Assembly: GCA_016210495.1 (NCBI GenBank)
Contig: JACQUC010000267.1
Span: forward strand, 1 to 17,104
DNA from: Chloroflexota bacterium
GTDB lineage: Bacteria > Chloroflexota > FW602-bin22 > JACPRP01
Reading direction: 5' to 3'
DNA length: 17,104 nucleotides
Shown: one piece after another, positions 6,300-14,852 of the stretch
Layout: each line of letters opens with the position of its first letter
Position numbering within the stretch: position 1 is the stretch's first letter
Notes under the pieces: model-generated
The model's database searches: none
What the model was told of the DNA's origin: nothing
Seen by the model: only the letters and a program-made list of their open reading frames with translations
Program-made: the position numbers and the translations under genes

Positions 6300-8057
6300 T
6301 CAAACGACGACCCCGACCAGCTTCCTGTGTCTCACGTCCAGAAGGCCGCGCTCGGTCAGACGAAGGTGCGGCACCCCGGTGAAAGTAAGCGTTTGCAGGG
6401 TTAGGAAGGGATTGGAGAGCGTGCAGCCAAGCCGCACGAGCTCCTGATCGATATGGAGTAGACGATCTCGTACATCCACTGTCGGCAAAGTGGAGATAAT
6501 GCCGCCAATGGGCAAGGGAATCTCCTCTAGAATCCTGCCCTCTTCGCACAGCACGACGCCACCCTGCAGCTCTGCCAGACGGTTTGTGGCGACGGCCATA
6601 TCGTCGTCGCCGGCCCCCGCGACGACGATGTTGTAAGTGTCCCAGCAAACGCTGGAGGCCATCGCTCCTGATCTCAGCCCAAACCCTCTCAGGAACGCCA
6701 CGAACCGGGTGCCCAGGCCATCGTAGCGATTGAGAGTGGCGACCTTGATGATGTCCGCCGTTGGATCTGCCTGCAAGTGGCCGTCGACAACCGGCAGCAT
6801 CGTGTGATGCTCAGCCACGAGCATCTCGCCGACAATGTCCATCACCCTCACCTGCGCCTTGCTCGGGCCGTCCGGAGCTTCGACTGCAAAGTCCCCTGCC
6901 ACCAGCTTGCACGGAAGGTGCATCGTCCTGAGCAGCGCCTCGGGATATGCGTCTGCTTGTACAGGAACTGTCATCCGGCCGTGCTCGGCGACGACCCGGC
7001 CCTTGCTGATCACGCAGTCGCACTTGACCTCGCGGAGGTCCGGGACGAGGAGTAGATTAGCGTACTTGCCCGGGGCGATTCCCCCAACCAGGTGATCCAG
7101 GTGAAAGTGCTCGGCCGGGTTGATGGTGGCCATCTGTATGGCCTTCATCGGATCGAAGCCCAGGCCAATGGCTTTCCGAACCAGAAAGTCCACGCAGCCC
7201 AGCTCGAGGAGGTCGTCGGGCCACAGGCCGTCGGTGACGAGGACGACACGCCGCAAGTCGATGTTTCGGTCTTTGATCGACGAGATCGCTTCCAGATCGC
7301 GGCGCATCGATCCGTCGCGAACCATCACGTGCATCCCGAGGCGCAGTCGCTCCATCGCCTCGTCGGCCGTGATAGGCTCGTGGCACGAGAGTATGCCGGC
7401 AGCGGCATAGGCCGCGAGCTTGTTGCTCCTGGCGCCTGCCGAATGGCCCTGCACCGGCTTGTGAAGTTGTCTAGCGAAGGCCACTCTGCGCAAAACGTCT
7501 TCGTCGCTCTGGATCACCCGCGGCCAGTAGGTTTCGCCCAATCCCACGACGTCGGGCAGCTCGAGGATCCCCTCTATCTCCTCGTTAGATAAGTTCGAGG
7601 AACTCTCGAAATCGGGATAGGCGGGGACCATCGCCGGCGCCAGGGCGTACATAGGAATGGGCTGAGCCTTCAGCACCTCCACAAAAGCCACGACGCCCGC
7701 GTAGCCCATAGCGTTGGCGACGGCACTTGTTTCGGTGATGACGGTGGTCGTCCCCCCAGGCACGGCATACTTCACGAACTCCGAAACCATATACAGGTTG
7801 TCGACGTGTGCGTGGGCGTCGATGAAGCCGGGCACGAGAAACCTCCCGCCGGCGTCGATGACAACTGTGTCGGCACCCACCATTCCCTCCCAGTTTGGGC
7901 CGACATAGGCCACGTACTCGCCCTTGACGGCGACACCTGTCTCCTCCAACAACTCGCCCGTGTACACGTTCACCAGCGTACCGTTGGCGACGATCAAGTC
8001 AGCCTTTTCCTTCGCCAGAGCCACGTCGATTAGTTCAGACAACTGCTTCGTTTGCAT
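6300..8057 (-). CDS. Adenine deaminase-family amidohydrolase
   Basis: The 585-residue length, N-terminal TLVNVYTGELLEETGVAVKGEYVAYVG and C-terminal domain with GAGDDDMAVA (481-490) match the adenine deaminase family, metal-dependent enzymes that convert adenine to hypoxanthine. Metal-ligand candidates are PGFIDAHAH (His-82, His-84), GLGE (Glu-175), GHSAG (His-205), CHE (His-226) and VTD (Asp-276). Several normally strict motifs are altered: HIESSM reads HVDNLYM (84-90), GEMMNFPGV reads GETYWPRV, and VTDDRHPDDL reads VTDGLWPDDL. It may thus act on another purine or cyclic amide. It is the first gene of an operon with the xanthine dehydrogenase-type subunit, which fits consecutive deamination and hydroxylation. 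The ATG start has only a weak ribosome-binding site. The fold is firm, the substrate is not. Confidence 0.85.
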   Translation of the reverse strand: MQTKQLSELIDVALAKEKADLIVANGTLVNVYTGELLEETGVAVKGEYVAYVGPNWEGMVGADTVVIDAGGRFLVPGFIDAHAHVDNLYMVSEFVKYAVPGGTTTVITETSAVANAMGYAGVVAFVEVLKAQPIPMYALAPAMVPAYPDFESSSNLSNEEIEGILELPDVVGLGETYWPRVIQSDEDVLRRVAFARQLHKPVQGHSAGARSNKLAAYAAAGILSCHEPITADEAMERLRLGMHVMVRDGSMRRDLEAISSIKDRNIDLRRVVLVTDGLWPDDLLELGCVDFLVRKAIGLGFDPMKAIQMATINPAEHFHLDHLVGGIAPGKYANLLLVPDLREVKCDCVISKGRVVAEHGRMTVPVQADAYPEALLRTMHLPCKLVAGDFAVEAPDGPSKAQVRVMDIVGEMLVAEHHTMLPVVDGHLQADPTADIIKVATLNRYDGLGTRFVAFLRGFGLRSGAMASSVCWDTYNIVVAGAGDDDMAVATNRLAELQGGVVLCEEGRILEEIPLPIGGIISTLPTVDVRDRLLHIDQELVRLGCTLSNPFLTLQTLTFTGVPHLRLTERGLLDVRHRKLVGVVV

Positions 8058-8294
8058 ATTGACACATTCATCCTATGAGCATCACGGCCCTGAAGGGACC
8101 GCATCGGGCCGCTGGCACGGAGATATCGCCGGTTTGCGGCCTGAAGCGGTTGCTTTAGCGCCGCGACGCCAGTATTGCCGAGGCGTCTCGTTACAAGGGA
8201 AATTCAGGCCCTGTCCCTACACACTTGGCATAATCTACAATCTCCGCTACAAAGTCGCGATCAACCACGCCCCTATGGCGGGCTGCCGCGCCTG
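8058..8294 (-). other. Structured leader region upstream of the amidohydrolase operon
   Basis: This 237-base stretch between two minus-strand genes holds no convincing gene. Inverted repeats that could fold in the operon's 5' leader are GACGCC/GGCGTC (8165-8170 with 8182-8187, 11-base loop) and GGCCGC/GCGGCC (8107-8112 with 8136-8141). No good promoter was found; AT-rich hexamers near 8230-8250 are at best weak. It could be a regulatory leader, but I do not recognise a known riboswitch. Confidence 0.3.
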
Positions 8295-9488
8295 TCAGAC
8301 ACCCCTCATCTTCTTGCTTCTGTCCTTTTGAGAAACCGACGCGGGCAGACCCTGGCCCGCAAACACGGAGTCGACGAGACGCCAGAAAACCTTGCGATCG
8401 GCGGCGCTCACCACGGCCCTCTCGTGCGCCTCTGCAAGCGCCCTGGGGTAGCCGTCACCACGCCTGCACTGGTCGTAGACCACCTGTCGCACGAGATTGA
8501 GCGATGAATCCTCGCGCGCAACCCACTGGGGAACCTCTACGCGAGCGATCTCCTTGCCCACGTTAACATAGAAGAAATAGACCTTGTGCTCCCCGTAGCG
8601 CTCCAGCGAGATGGCCGAAGAGCTCAGGAAAAGAGCCGAGTGCTCGCCCTCGGCCAGGGGCAACCGGCCGAAGAGGAAGCGGTCCAGCACGCTGCCGAGC
8701 CAGCCACAAGGCTCGGTTCTGGTAGCCACAAGCTCACGACAGTGCATCCGACAATTGGCAACCTCATAAGGGCAAGCTGCGACGCGCAAAGCGTTCACGA
8801 CATCAGCACCCCTGGGTCGACTTATGTAGCTGGCGAGTGGCACGCCCGCCTGTCTAAGCTGTTCCAGGCAATCGATAAACCGCTCTGTCAGCTCGTCACG
8901 CAGCCGCTCCTCGATCCCCCAGCCCTCCAACGTCTGCAAAACCAGCGTTCCGTCCTGAAGTCCCACCACTGGCAAGCCCTCGGGGCGTATCGGTGCAAGC
9001 TCCGCAAGCAAATTGGCCTCGGCAATGCTGCGCTTCACGGTCAAGAGGTGTCCCTGAATCAGAAACCGTCGATTATTGGATACGATGTGCAAGTCGTCGT
9101 CCCTGAAGTACAGTTGAGGACGGCTCCAAAGCTCGGCCTTTGGTGACTGGCCGTACTGGAGCACCGCCGCCCCGACGTTCATGAGGCAGCACATAGCCGG
9201 ACCGTGGCGGTCCGGCTCGATCTGGGAGCCGTCGGTGGCGACGACACAATAGCTCGCACCACTTCGTTCGGGCTTGCGCCTGGCGTCGAGCGGCTCCACT
9301 GGTCGCGCGACGGGCCAGAACGTTCGGGCACCCTCGATCTTGGCCCGCAAGCCCTCGAAGTCGTCGGCATGGTCGAGCAGTACGGCAACCGCGCGCCCAA
9401 CATACTCCTGCTGTATTTCGCCGGCGGCCTTCAGCTCGGCCCCCATTTGCCTGATTTGTCTCGCGATACTGCCCAGGTCCAGAGTCAA
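8295..9488 (-). CDS. NurA-domain DNA nuclease
   Basis: NurA is a 5'-3' exonuclease/endonuclease known from archaea and some bacteria, where it works with the HerA helicase in DNA end resection. Family features in this 397-residue protein are VATDGSQIEPDRH (Asp-86, Gly-87, Ser-88), LQDGTL (Asp-179), the segment following SYISRPRGADVVNALR, the FFYVNVGKEIARVEVPQWV block (305-323) and GYPRALAEAHE (346-356), where Asp, Glu and His are candidate metal ligands. A cluster of four cysteines, Cys-239, -246, -250 and -261 (spacing 6-3-10), could bind Zn or an Fe-S cluster; I infer this from spacing only. The TTG start has AGGGA eight bases upstream. No HerA gene is in the window. The gene appears monocistronic, with palindromic repeat B upstream. 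Confidence 0.87.
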   Translation of the reverse strand: MTLDLGSIARQIRQMGAELKAAGEIQQEYVGRAVAVLLDHADDFEGLRAKIEGARTFWPVARPVEPLDARRKPERSGASYCVVATDGSQIEPDRHGPAMCCLMNVGAAVLQYGQSPKAELWSRPQLYFRDDDLHIVSNNRRFLIQGHLLTVKRSIAEANLLAELAPIRPEGLPVVGLQDGTLVLQTLEGWGIEERLRDELTERFIDCLEQLRQAGVPLASYISRPRGADVVNALRVAACPYEVANCRMHCRELVATRTEPCGWLGSVLDRFLFGRLPLAEGEHSALFLSSSAISLERYGEHKVYFFYVNVGKEIARVEVPQWVAREDSSLNLVRQVVYDQCRRGDGYPRALAEAHERAVVSAADRKVFWRLVDSVFAGQGLPASVSQKDRSKKMRGV

Positions 9489-9532
9489 CTATCTATCCCT
9501 GCGCCCGTCCCAGCCGAACGCACAACCCATCC

Positions 9533-9558
9533 GTAGGGGCGGACGTCTCTGTCCGCCC
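9533..9558. repeat. Palindromic intergenic repeat, copy B
   Basis: This is an exact second copy of the 26-base unit at 2454-2479, in the same orientation, with 8-bp arms GGGCGGAC/GTCCGCCC and a GTCTCT loop. It lies between the end of the metalloprotease gene and the start of the nuclease gene, where the hairpin could terminate or stabilise the selenocysteine operon transcript. Confidence 0.85.
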
Positions 9559-9578
9559 GGGGCGGGGAGGGGCGTCGC

Positions 9579-10760
9579 CTATGCGACCGCCATACGCTCC
9601 ATCCGCTTGATCCACCGCGCTGGCTCACGCACCTCGTCCAGCGTGGGCAGCGAAAGCGACGACTCCCACGCGAGGTTCACGAACTCGATGCCCCGCCGCC
9701 GCGCAACTTCGCTAACAAACCGCTCGCCCAGCGTGTACTGCTCCATCTTGACATCCAGCCCGGTCAGCTTGGCAAACAATCGCTCTCCCACGCTCTTGTT
9801 TTTCACACGCTCTTCAAATCGTTCTTTCAGGTGCTCGTAGCTGGGAAGCAGGGACCGGCCAACCTGATCCATCACGTGATTGCTGTAGCCCTCCAAGAGG
9901 GACATCAAAGCCTGCAACTGGTGGAAGATGTGGCGCTGCTCCCGCGTCATCATCAGCTCCAGAACGTTGCCGCTGCGGAACAGGTTCGTGCCGATCCTGC
10001 CCGCCAGTGTGCGCAATCCCGATTGGCTCGAATGTACGTTCATAAAATCCGCGCTGATCGTCTTGAAGTAACGGTTGAGCAAGGAGTTCATGTGCCCTCG
10101 GAGCCAGGCAGTGGCCTCGAACTCGTAGGCGTGCGTCGTCTCGTGCAGGGCGATCCACATCCTGAACTCCTTGGGGTCCAGCCCGAGACCCTGCTGAAGC
10201 TCACGGATATTCGGCTCGACGAAGTAGAGGCGTCCTGCCGTGATGGGCTCGCGGCCCAGCAACGAAAGATCGTACTGGCCCAGGACACGCTGCGCGAGGT
10301 AGCCCATCAGCAAGCCCATCTGGCCGCTCAAAACCATCTGGTTGAAGCCGCCGACGATCCGCGCGCCTGTCGAGCTCTGTTCGTGTGCCTGCTCGTTGAG
10401 CCGCTCGAAGGGCTCGAACAGCAGCCGGAAGTTGGCGATGTTGGCATCGATCCACTCGATGCGGTCGAAGACGTGGATCGACCGCAGCGGCTGCGGTAGC
10501 TCGCGTCTCGTGTAAGCCGCAATGGGGCCCTCGGCCTGCTGCACCATTTCTGTGAAACTGGCGGTGAGCGTGCCTCTCGAAAAGGGGTAGCCCACTGCGG
10601 ACTGCTTGCAGGTGGCTATGGCGATACGCCGTACCTGGTCCCAGTTGATCAGACGCGGGCTGGAGCTTACGTACCGACGACTCGCCGCCCACGCCACGCC
10701 CGCCACCAACCCCAGCAGTATCCCCGTCCCAATAGTCTTCTTGTAGTTGTTCATTGTCAC
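9579..10760 (-). CDS. Membrane-anchored zinc metalloprotease-like protein (DUF2342 type)
   Basis: The protein resembles the DUF2342 / F420-biosynthesis-associated putative hydrolase family, whose members carry a zincin motif. Here it reads MWIALHETTHAYEFE (His-206, Glu-207, His-210), and the downstream LLEGYSNHVMD (Glu-290, His-295) could supply the third metal ligand. Residues 9-27 form one hydrophobic segment, so it is probably tethered to the membrane by its N-terminus. No substrate is known for the family. The start is GTG at 10760 with GAGAGG eight bases upstream, giving a GTGA overlap of four bases with the selB stop; an in-frame ATG at 10754, preceded by GAGGTGA, is an equally good start. 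The overlap implies translational coupling to selB. The family call is good, the function inferred. Confidence 0.83.
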   Translation of the reverse strand: MTMNNYKKTIGTGILLGLVAGVAWAASRRYVSSSPRLINWDQVRRIAIATCKQSAVGYPFSRGTLTASFTEMVQQAEGPIAAYTRRELPQPLRSIHVFDRIEWIDANIANFRLLFEPFERLNEQAHEQSSTGARIVGGFNQMVLSGQMGLLMGYLAQRVLGQYDLSLLGREPITAGRLYFVEPNIRELQQGLGLDPKEFRMWIALHETTHAYEFEATAWLRGHMNSLLNRYFKTISADFMNVHSSQSGLRTLAGRIGTNLFRSGNVLELMMTREQRHIFHQLQALMSLLEGYSNHVMDQVGRSLLPSYEHLKERFEERVKNKSVGERLFAKLTGLDVKMEQYTLGERFVSEVARRRGIEFVNLAWESSLSLPTLDEVREPARWIKRMERMAVA

Positions 10761-12616
10761 CTCAGAACCCTCTCGTCCCCCACGCGCCTGGTGATACGTT
10801 GCTCGTCGAGGTATTCCAGCAGCGCCAGAACGTACTTGCGGCTGCTGCCGAACATATCGCGTACCTCGCCGACGGTCACCTTGCCTTTGGCCTTCGTGAA
10901 GTCAATTATCCTCTGCAGCATCTCCTCGTAGGCGGTTGGCAAGAAAACCAGGGTTTCCGCAACCCTCACCAGCTTCCTCTGCTCCACCAGCGCGCTAAGC
11001 ATCTCCGACTCGAGGCCGAACTTTAGTTCCAGCTCCGCGACCGACGGCGGGGAGAACGGATTCTCTGCCAGAGCTTTGAGCATGGCCTGGACCTTCTCCT
11101 CCTGCTCGGGAGCAAACCGCACAGCGTGCTCCGGCAGCCTCAAACTGGACAGTTGCTCGACGATCCGTTGCTCCTTGGTCATAAGGTCGATGACCTCGCC
11201 GAAAAGCTTGCTCGAGAACGCCAGCTTGCTCTTCAACTCCTCGCGGGCCATCCCAATGCGCAACGGGTGCTGTTGGTGGTAGCTGCGAAGAATATCGGCC
11301 GCCTGAAGCACCAGCCTGTTCCAGGCGTCGGCCGACGTGCAATGATCGTTGAGCCGAATGACCCTGCCAGAGCCGGAGAGGTCCTGTAAAGCCGACTTCA
11401 CCTGGTCTGGCGTCAATCCCGTCGACTGCACCAGCGTTCCTAGCTCGCAAGGAGCCCTGCTATCCAGCGTCTGCAGCACCACGTCCTGGGGTGACCCGCG
11501 CTGGAAAACCTGGAGGCTCTCAATGACGCTGTGCTGGAACCGCTTGTGCCGCCTGGCCTGGGAATCCACCACCTCGCCCCCTCCGAGCGTCGCGTTGGGA
11601 TTGCGGATCACGAAGAGATCGCCCTTCACGGCGACCACGGGCTCTTCGAGCCTGACCTGCGCCCAGGCGCTTTGCCCCGGCTCGACCTCGGCGACATCCA
11701 GCAAACCGATCGTCGCCGAAGCCTCGGCCGAGCCGACGTGAAAGCTGACGTGGGCACCGTGCCTGAGCGGTCTGGGCACACCGGGCAGCAGCCTGAGATG
11801 AACGTCCAACCTCTGCGTGGGACGTAGCCACTTGGGGGAACAGACGACGTCGCCGCGATGCAGCTCCGTTGTGGCCAGCGAGGCCAGATTAATGGCCACC
11901 CTGCTGCCGGGCATCGCAACCTCGACCTTGTGCTTGTGAGTTTGCAGACCGCGAATGCGACTTCGCAGGTCGACCGGCTGCACCTCCACCTCCTGCCCCA
12001 CGTTGAGCTTGCCGTCGATAAGCGTTCCGGTGACAACGGTGCCGAAGCCGGAGAGGGTAAACACACGATCGATGGGCAGGCGAGGACGGCCTAGGTCAAC
12101 CTTAGGAGGAGTGTCGGCCAAAAGCCGCTCCAGGCTGCCGACCAGATCGCCCAACCCCTCCCGGGTCGTCGCCGACACAGGCACGATGGTCGCCCCTTCC
12201 AGAACCGTGCCTTTCAAATGATCCTCGACGTCGGCGACCACCATTTCAAGCCAATCCCTCTCGACCAGATCCATCTTCGTCACCGCGATGAGCCCGCGCT
12301 TGATGCGCAACAGGTCGAGGATAGCCAGGTGCTCTTCAGTCTGAGGCATGACCCCCTCGTCGGCGGCGACCACCAAAAGCGCGAGGTCGATACCGCCGAC
12401 GCCGGCCAGCATATTCTTGATGAACCTTTCGTGGCCGGGCACGTCCACGATGCTGATCTCACTGCCCCCTGGCAGCCGTAGCCAGGCGAAGCCCAGGTCG
12501 ATGGTCATTCCCCGCTCCTTCTCCTCCTGAAGGCGGTCGGGGTCGATGCCCGTCAAGGCCCGAATCAGCGTGGATTTGCCGTGGTCGACGTGTCCGGCCG
12601 TGCCGATAGTGAACAA
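10757..12616 (-). CDS. selB: Selenocysteine-specific elongation factor SelB
   Basis: SelB is the EF-Tu-like GTPase that brings Sec-tRNA(Sec) to UGA codons by binding the SECIS hairpin of selenoprotein mRNAs. The 619 residues start with the GTPase domain: GHVDHGKS (8-15), RGMTIDLGF (35-43), DVPGH (58-62), TKMD (113-116), SAT (148-150). EF-Tu-like beta-barrel domains follow to about residue 380, and the rest consists of winged-helix repeats, the last (about 573-619, [25 protein letters not shown]) being the SECIS-binding type. The start is TTG, nine bases after AGGAG, and this AGGAG overlaps the stop codon of the HD-GYP gene. Upstream are the HD-GYP gene and selA; downstream it overlaps the metalloprotease gene by four bases. 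No selC tRNA was found nearby. Confidence 0.96.
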   Translation of the reverse strand: MFTIGTAGHVDHGKSTLIRALTGIDPDRLQEEKERGMTIDLGFAWLRLPGGSEISIVDVPGHERFIKNMLAGVGGIDLALLVVAADEGVMPQTEEHLAILDLLRIKRGLIAVTKMDLVERDWLEMVVADVEDHLKGTVLEGATIVPVSATTREGLGDLVGSLERLLADTPPKVDLGRPRLPIDRVFTLSGFGTVVTGTLIDGKLNVGQEVEVQPVDLRSRIRGLQTHKHKVEVAMPGSRVAINLASLATTELHRGDVVCSPKWLRPTQRLDVHLRLLPGVPRPLRHGAHVSFHVGSAEASATIGLLDVAEVEPGQSAWAQVRLEEPVVAVKGDLFVIRNPNATLGGGEVVDSQARRHKRFQHSVIESLQVFQRGSPQDVVLQTLDSRAPCELGTLVQSTGLTPDQVKSALQDLSGSGRVIRLNDHCTSADAWNRLVLQAADILRSYHQQHPLRIGMAREELKSKLAFSSKLFGEVIDLMTKEQRIVEQLSSLRLPEHAVRFAPEQEEKVQAMLKALAENPFSPPSVAELELKFGLESEMLSALVEQRKLVRVAETLVFLPTAYEEMLQRIIDFTKAKGKVTVGEVRDMFGSSRKYVLALLEYLDEQRITRRVGDERVLR

Positions 12617-12628
12617 AGATCAATACTC

Positions 12629-13279
12629 CTAATCCGCAATAACCCTTTTCTTGTGGCAGGCCTTGAAGAGGGCATCGACGACTTCGGGATCGAATTGCGT
12701 GCCGGCACAATTCTCGAGCTCCCGCTGGGCCGCTTGCAAAGGCATTGCCTTGCGGTATGGGCGATCCGATGTCATCGCGTCGAACGCGTCGGCCACCGCG
12801 ATCACGCGCGAGCCAAGAGGTATCTCCCCACCCGTACGGCGCGTCGGATAGCCGCCACCATTGTACCACTCGTGGTGGTGATAAACGAGACTTATGCATT
12901 GGTCGGAGTACAGTAGCCGAGAAAGAAGGCACGCCGCCACCCAGGGGTGCCGCTGCACCACCTCTCGCTCCTGCGCGGTCAGCTTGGCGGGCTTGGTCAA
13001 GATTTCACCCGGCACGGCGATCTTCCCCAGGTCGTGAAGCTCGGCGGCCTGGACAATGGCGCTACGATCCTCCCCATCGAGCCCCAGCTCGTCGGCGACA
13101 GCCTCCGCGATCGCTACCACGCGATCGGAGTGGGCGCGATTGTATGGATACTTCGCCTCCAGCGCACTGGCCATCGCCTGCACCTTGGCCAACGTATCGT
13201 CGTAATCATTGCTCAAAATCTCCAGCGAGCTGCAAACTACGTCGCAGTCCAGCCTTGGACCTCTCACATCCTCCTTCAT
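12629..13279 (-). CDS. HD-GYP domain phosphohydrolase
   Basis: HD-GYP proteins are metal-dependent phosphohydrolases, usually c-di-GMP phosphodiesterases. With the chosen start the protein has 216 residues and consists almost only of the domain: RAHSDRV (His-50), ELHDLGKIAVP (His-82/Asp-83), RHP (His-111), HHHEWYNGGGYP (134-145, with GYP intact and Asn where Asp is usual) and ADAFDAMTSDRPYR (163-176). No receiver or other sensor domain and no membrane segment is visible. ATG at 13279 is chosen because GGGAGGGG lies eight bases upstream; an in-frame GTG at 13339 would add 20 residues without a convincing ribosome-binding site. It sits between selA and selB, 12 bases before the selB start, with its stop TAG inside selB's AGGAG. 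Its link to selenocysteine metabolism is unknown. Confidence 0.9.
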   Translation of the reverse strand: MKEDVRGPRLDCDVVCSSLEILSNDYDDTLAKVQAMASALEAKYPYNRAHSDRVVAIAEAVADELGLDGEDRSAIVQAAELHDLGKIAVPGEILTKPAKLTAQEREVVQRHPWVAACLLSRLLYSDQCISLVYHHHEWYNGGGYPTRRTGGEIPLGSRVIAVADAFDAMTSDRPYRKAMPLQAAQRELENCAGTQFDPEVVDALFKACHKKRVIAD

Positions 13280-13365
13280 ACACACATCCCCTCCCATCAA
13301 CCACCCATACCCCACACATGCTCGGCAAAACCGCGTCACCGTAGCTCGGCGAAGCCGGTTACCCG

Positions 13366-14799
13366 TTACGCCTGTGACGTCTCCAGCGCTGCCCGCAGCG
13401 CCCCCAACAACGCCTCTTCCTGCTCTGGCAAAACCGTCCGCGGGTCCACCAGCAGCCTCCCCCGCTCGACGCGCCCGACCACGGCCGGCGAGCCCCGCCG
13501 CAGTCTGGCGGCAATGGCTCCCGCCGCCGCCGTTTGAGAGCGCCGATCACCACCCTGCCTGGGCGCGATGGCGAGAAGCCGGGTGGGAAGCGCCTCGCCC
13601 GGCAGCGATCCCCCGCCGACGGTAGACTCTCCGCCGACGATCTCCATTTCCACCGGCAAGCCGGCAAGATGCCCGCGCCATCGATCGGCCCTCTCCGCCA
13701 GTTCCTCGACCGGCATCGAGATCATGCGCCAGACCGGTATCTTCGCCAGCGCCTCTCCCCGCAGATAGTGCAGCAGAGTTACCTGCAAACCGGCAATACT
13801 CGCCTTGTCCAATCTAACGGCGCGCGCCAGCGGGTGTTTGCGGAGGCGCTCGACCCATTCTCTCTTTCCCACGATTATCCCCGCCTGCGGTCCACCCAGC
13901 AGCTTGTCGCCGCTGAAGCACACGAGAGCGGCCCCTGCGCTGACGCTCTCCTGCACCGTCGGCTCGTGGCCCAGCCCGAAGGCCTCCGTATCCAGAAGTG
14001 CCCCGCTCCCCAGGTCGTCCAGCACCGGCAGGCCACGGCTGTCACCCAGCCGGACAAGCTCGGCGACCCCCACAAAGTGCACGAAGCCCGTGATGCGGAA
14101 GTTGCTGGAATGCACCCGCAAGAGCAGGCCCGTTTTGAGGCCGATGGCGGCCTCGTAGTCCGCCAGATACGTCTTGTTGGTGGTGCCCACCTCCACCAGC
14201 CTCGCCCCGCTCTGGCGCATCACGTCCGGGATGCGAAAGCCCCCGCCGATCTCCACCGATTGGCCGCGCGAAAGCAGCACCTCCCTGCCACGTGCGACGG
14301 CGGACAGCGCCAGCAGCACGGCGGCGGCATTGTTGTTGACCGCAAAGCCCGCCTCGGCACCGGTCAGGCGCGCCAGCAAAGGCTCCACGTGCATGTGCCG
14401 CGACCCTCGCTCGCCGCTCTCCAGGTCGAGTTCCAGATTGCTGTAGCTGGCGGTTGCCTGTCGCATCGCCGCCATGGCCTCGTCAGACAAAGTTGCGCGG
14501 CCCAGATTGGTGTGGATGATCACGCCGGTCGCGTTGATCACCAGTCGCAGGCTTTTCGCGCAAAACCTCGTCGTGTGGTCGACGAGCTCCCGCACCAGCT
14601 CGTCGAATGACGGGCACGGCTCTCCCTGGCCCACACGATGGCGGGCCTCCTCGACCACCTCGCGCGCAGCCTCCAGCACCGTCGGACGCGAATGCTCGGC
14701 GGCCAGCGTCTGCACGCGCCCGTCCTGAAGCAGCCTGTCGACGCTCGGCAAATCACGGAACCTATTCTGCGTCGCGTTGCCTGGTTGCCGAGTTAACAT
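13366..14799 (-). CDS. selA: L-seryl-tRNA(Sec) selenium transferase SelA
   Basis: SelA is the pyridoxal-phosphate enzyme that converts Ser-tRNA(Sec) to Sec-tRNA(Sec) using selenophosphate. The 477-residue length fits bacterial SelA. The N-terminal tRNA-binding region holds LPSVDRLL (17-24). The core has INATGVIIHTNLGRA (88-102), SYSNLELDLESGERGSR (118-134) and, later, CFSGDKLLGGPQAG, with Lys-299 as the PLP-binding lysine. LPVLDDLGSG (257-266) provides the PLP-contacting Asp. The ATG start is preceded by GGAGAGAGGG, and a promoter is visible at 14817-14846. It heads the selA, HD-GYP, selB, metalloprotease run on the minus strand. An 86-base gap separates it from the HD-GYP gene. The call is firm. 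Confidence 0.96.
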   Translation of the reverse strand: MLTRQPGNATQNRFRDLPSVDRLLQDGRVQTLAAEHSRPTVLEAAREVVEEARHRVGQGEPCPSFDELVRELVDHTTRFCAKSLRLVINATGVIIHTNLGRATLSDEAMAAMRQATASYSNLELDLESGERGSRHMHVEPLLARLTGAEAGFAVNNNAAAVLLALSAVARGREVLLSRGQSVEIGGGFRIPDVMRQSGARLVEVGTTNKTYLADYEAAIGLKTGLLLRVHSSNFRITGFVHFVGVAELVRLGDSRGLPVLDDLGSGALLDTEAFGLGHEPTVQESVSAGAALVCFSGDKLLGGPQAGIIVGKREWVERLRKHPLARAVRLDKASIAGLQVTLLHYLRGEALAKIPVWRMISMPVEELAERADRWRGHLAGLPVEMEIVGGESTVGGGSLPGEALPTRLLAIAPRQGGDRRSQTAAAGAIAARLRRGSPAVVGRVERGRLLVDPRTVLPEQEEALLGALRAALETSQA

Positions 14800-14816
14800 A
14801 CCCTCTCTCCGAGGCT

Positions 14817-14846
14817 ATTTTACCACGAGCGACGGAGGGGGGACAA
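14817..14846 (-). promoter_or_regulatory. Promoter for the selA operon (TTGTCC-N18-TAAAAT)
   Basis: On the minus strand TTGTCC (14846-14841) and TAAAAT (14822-14817) are 18 bases apart, in the 53-base gap after the SIMPL gene. This puts the transcription start about 10 bases upstream of the selA start codon, so the leader is very short. Confidence 0.5.
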
Positions 14847-14852
14847 CTTAGC

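Noticed and set aside
13534..14610. Long open frame (358 codons) on the plus strand opposite selA
   Set aside because: It lies wholly antisense to an unmistakable selA, has a composition rich in Arg, His and Gln typical of a shadow frame in GC-rich DNA, and resembles no family.
4013..14799. Direct link between the molybdenum hydroxylase and the sel genes as a selenium-dependent molybdenum hydroxylase system
   Set aside because: Those enzymes use selenophosphate and accessory proteins such as YqeB/YqeC, not SelA/SelB, and no such genes are present; the two clusters are separated by the nuclease gene.
14800..14852. A selC tRNA gene next to selA
   Set aside because: The gap is only 53 bases, too short for a tRNA(Sec) of 90 or more bases, and contains no TTCGA-type T-loop; other gaps also showed none.
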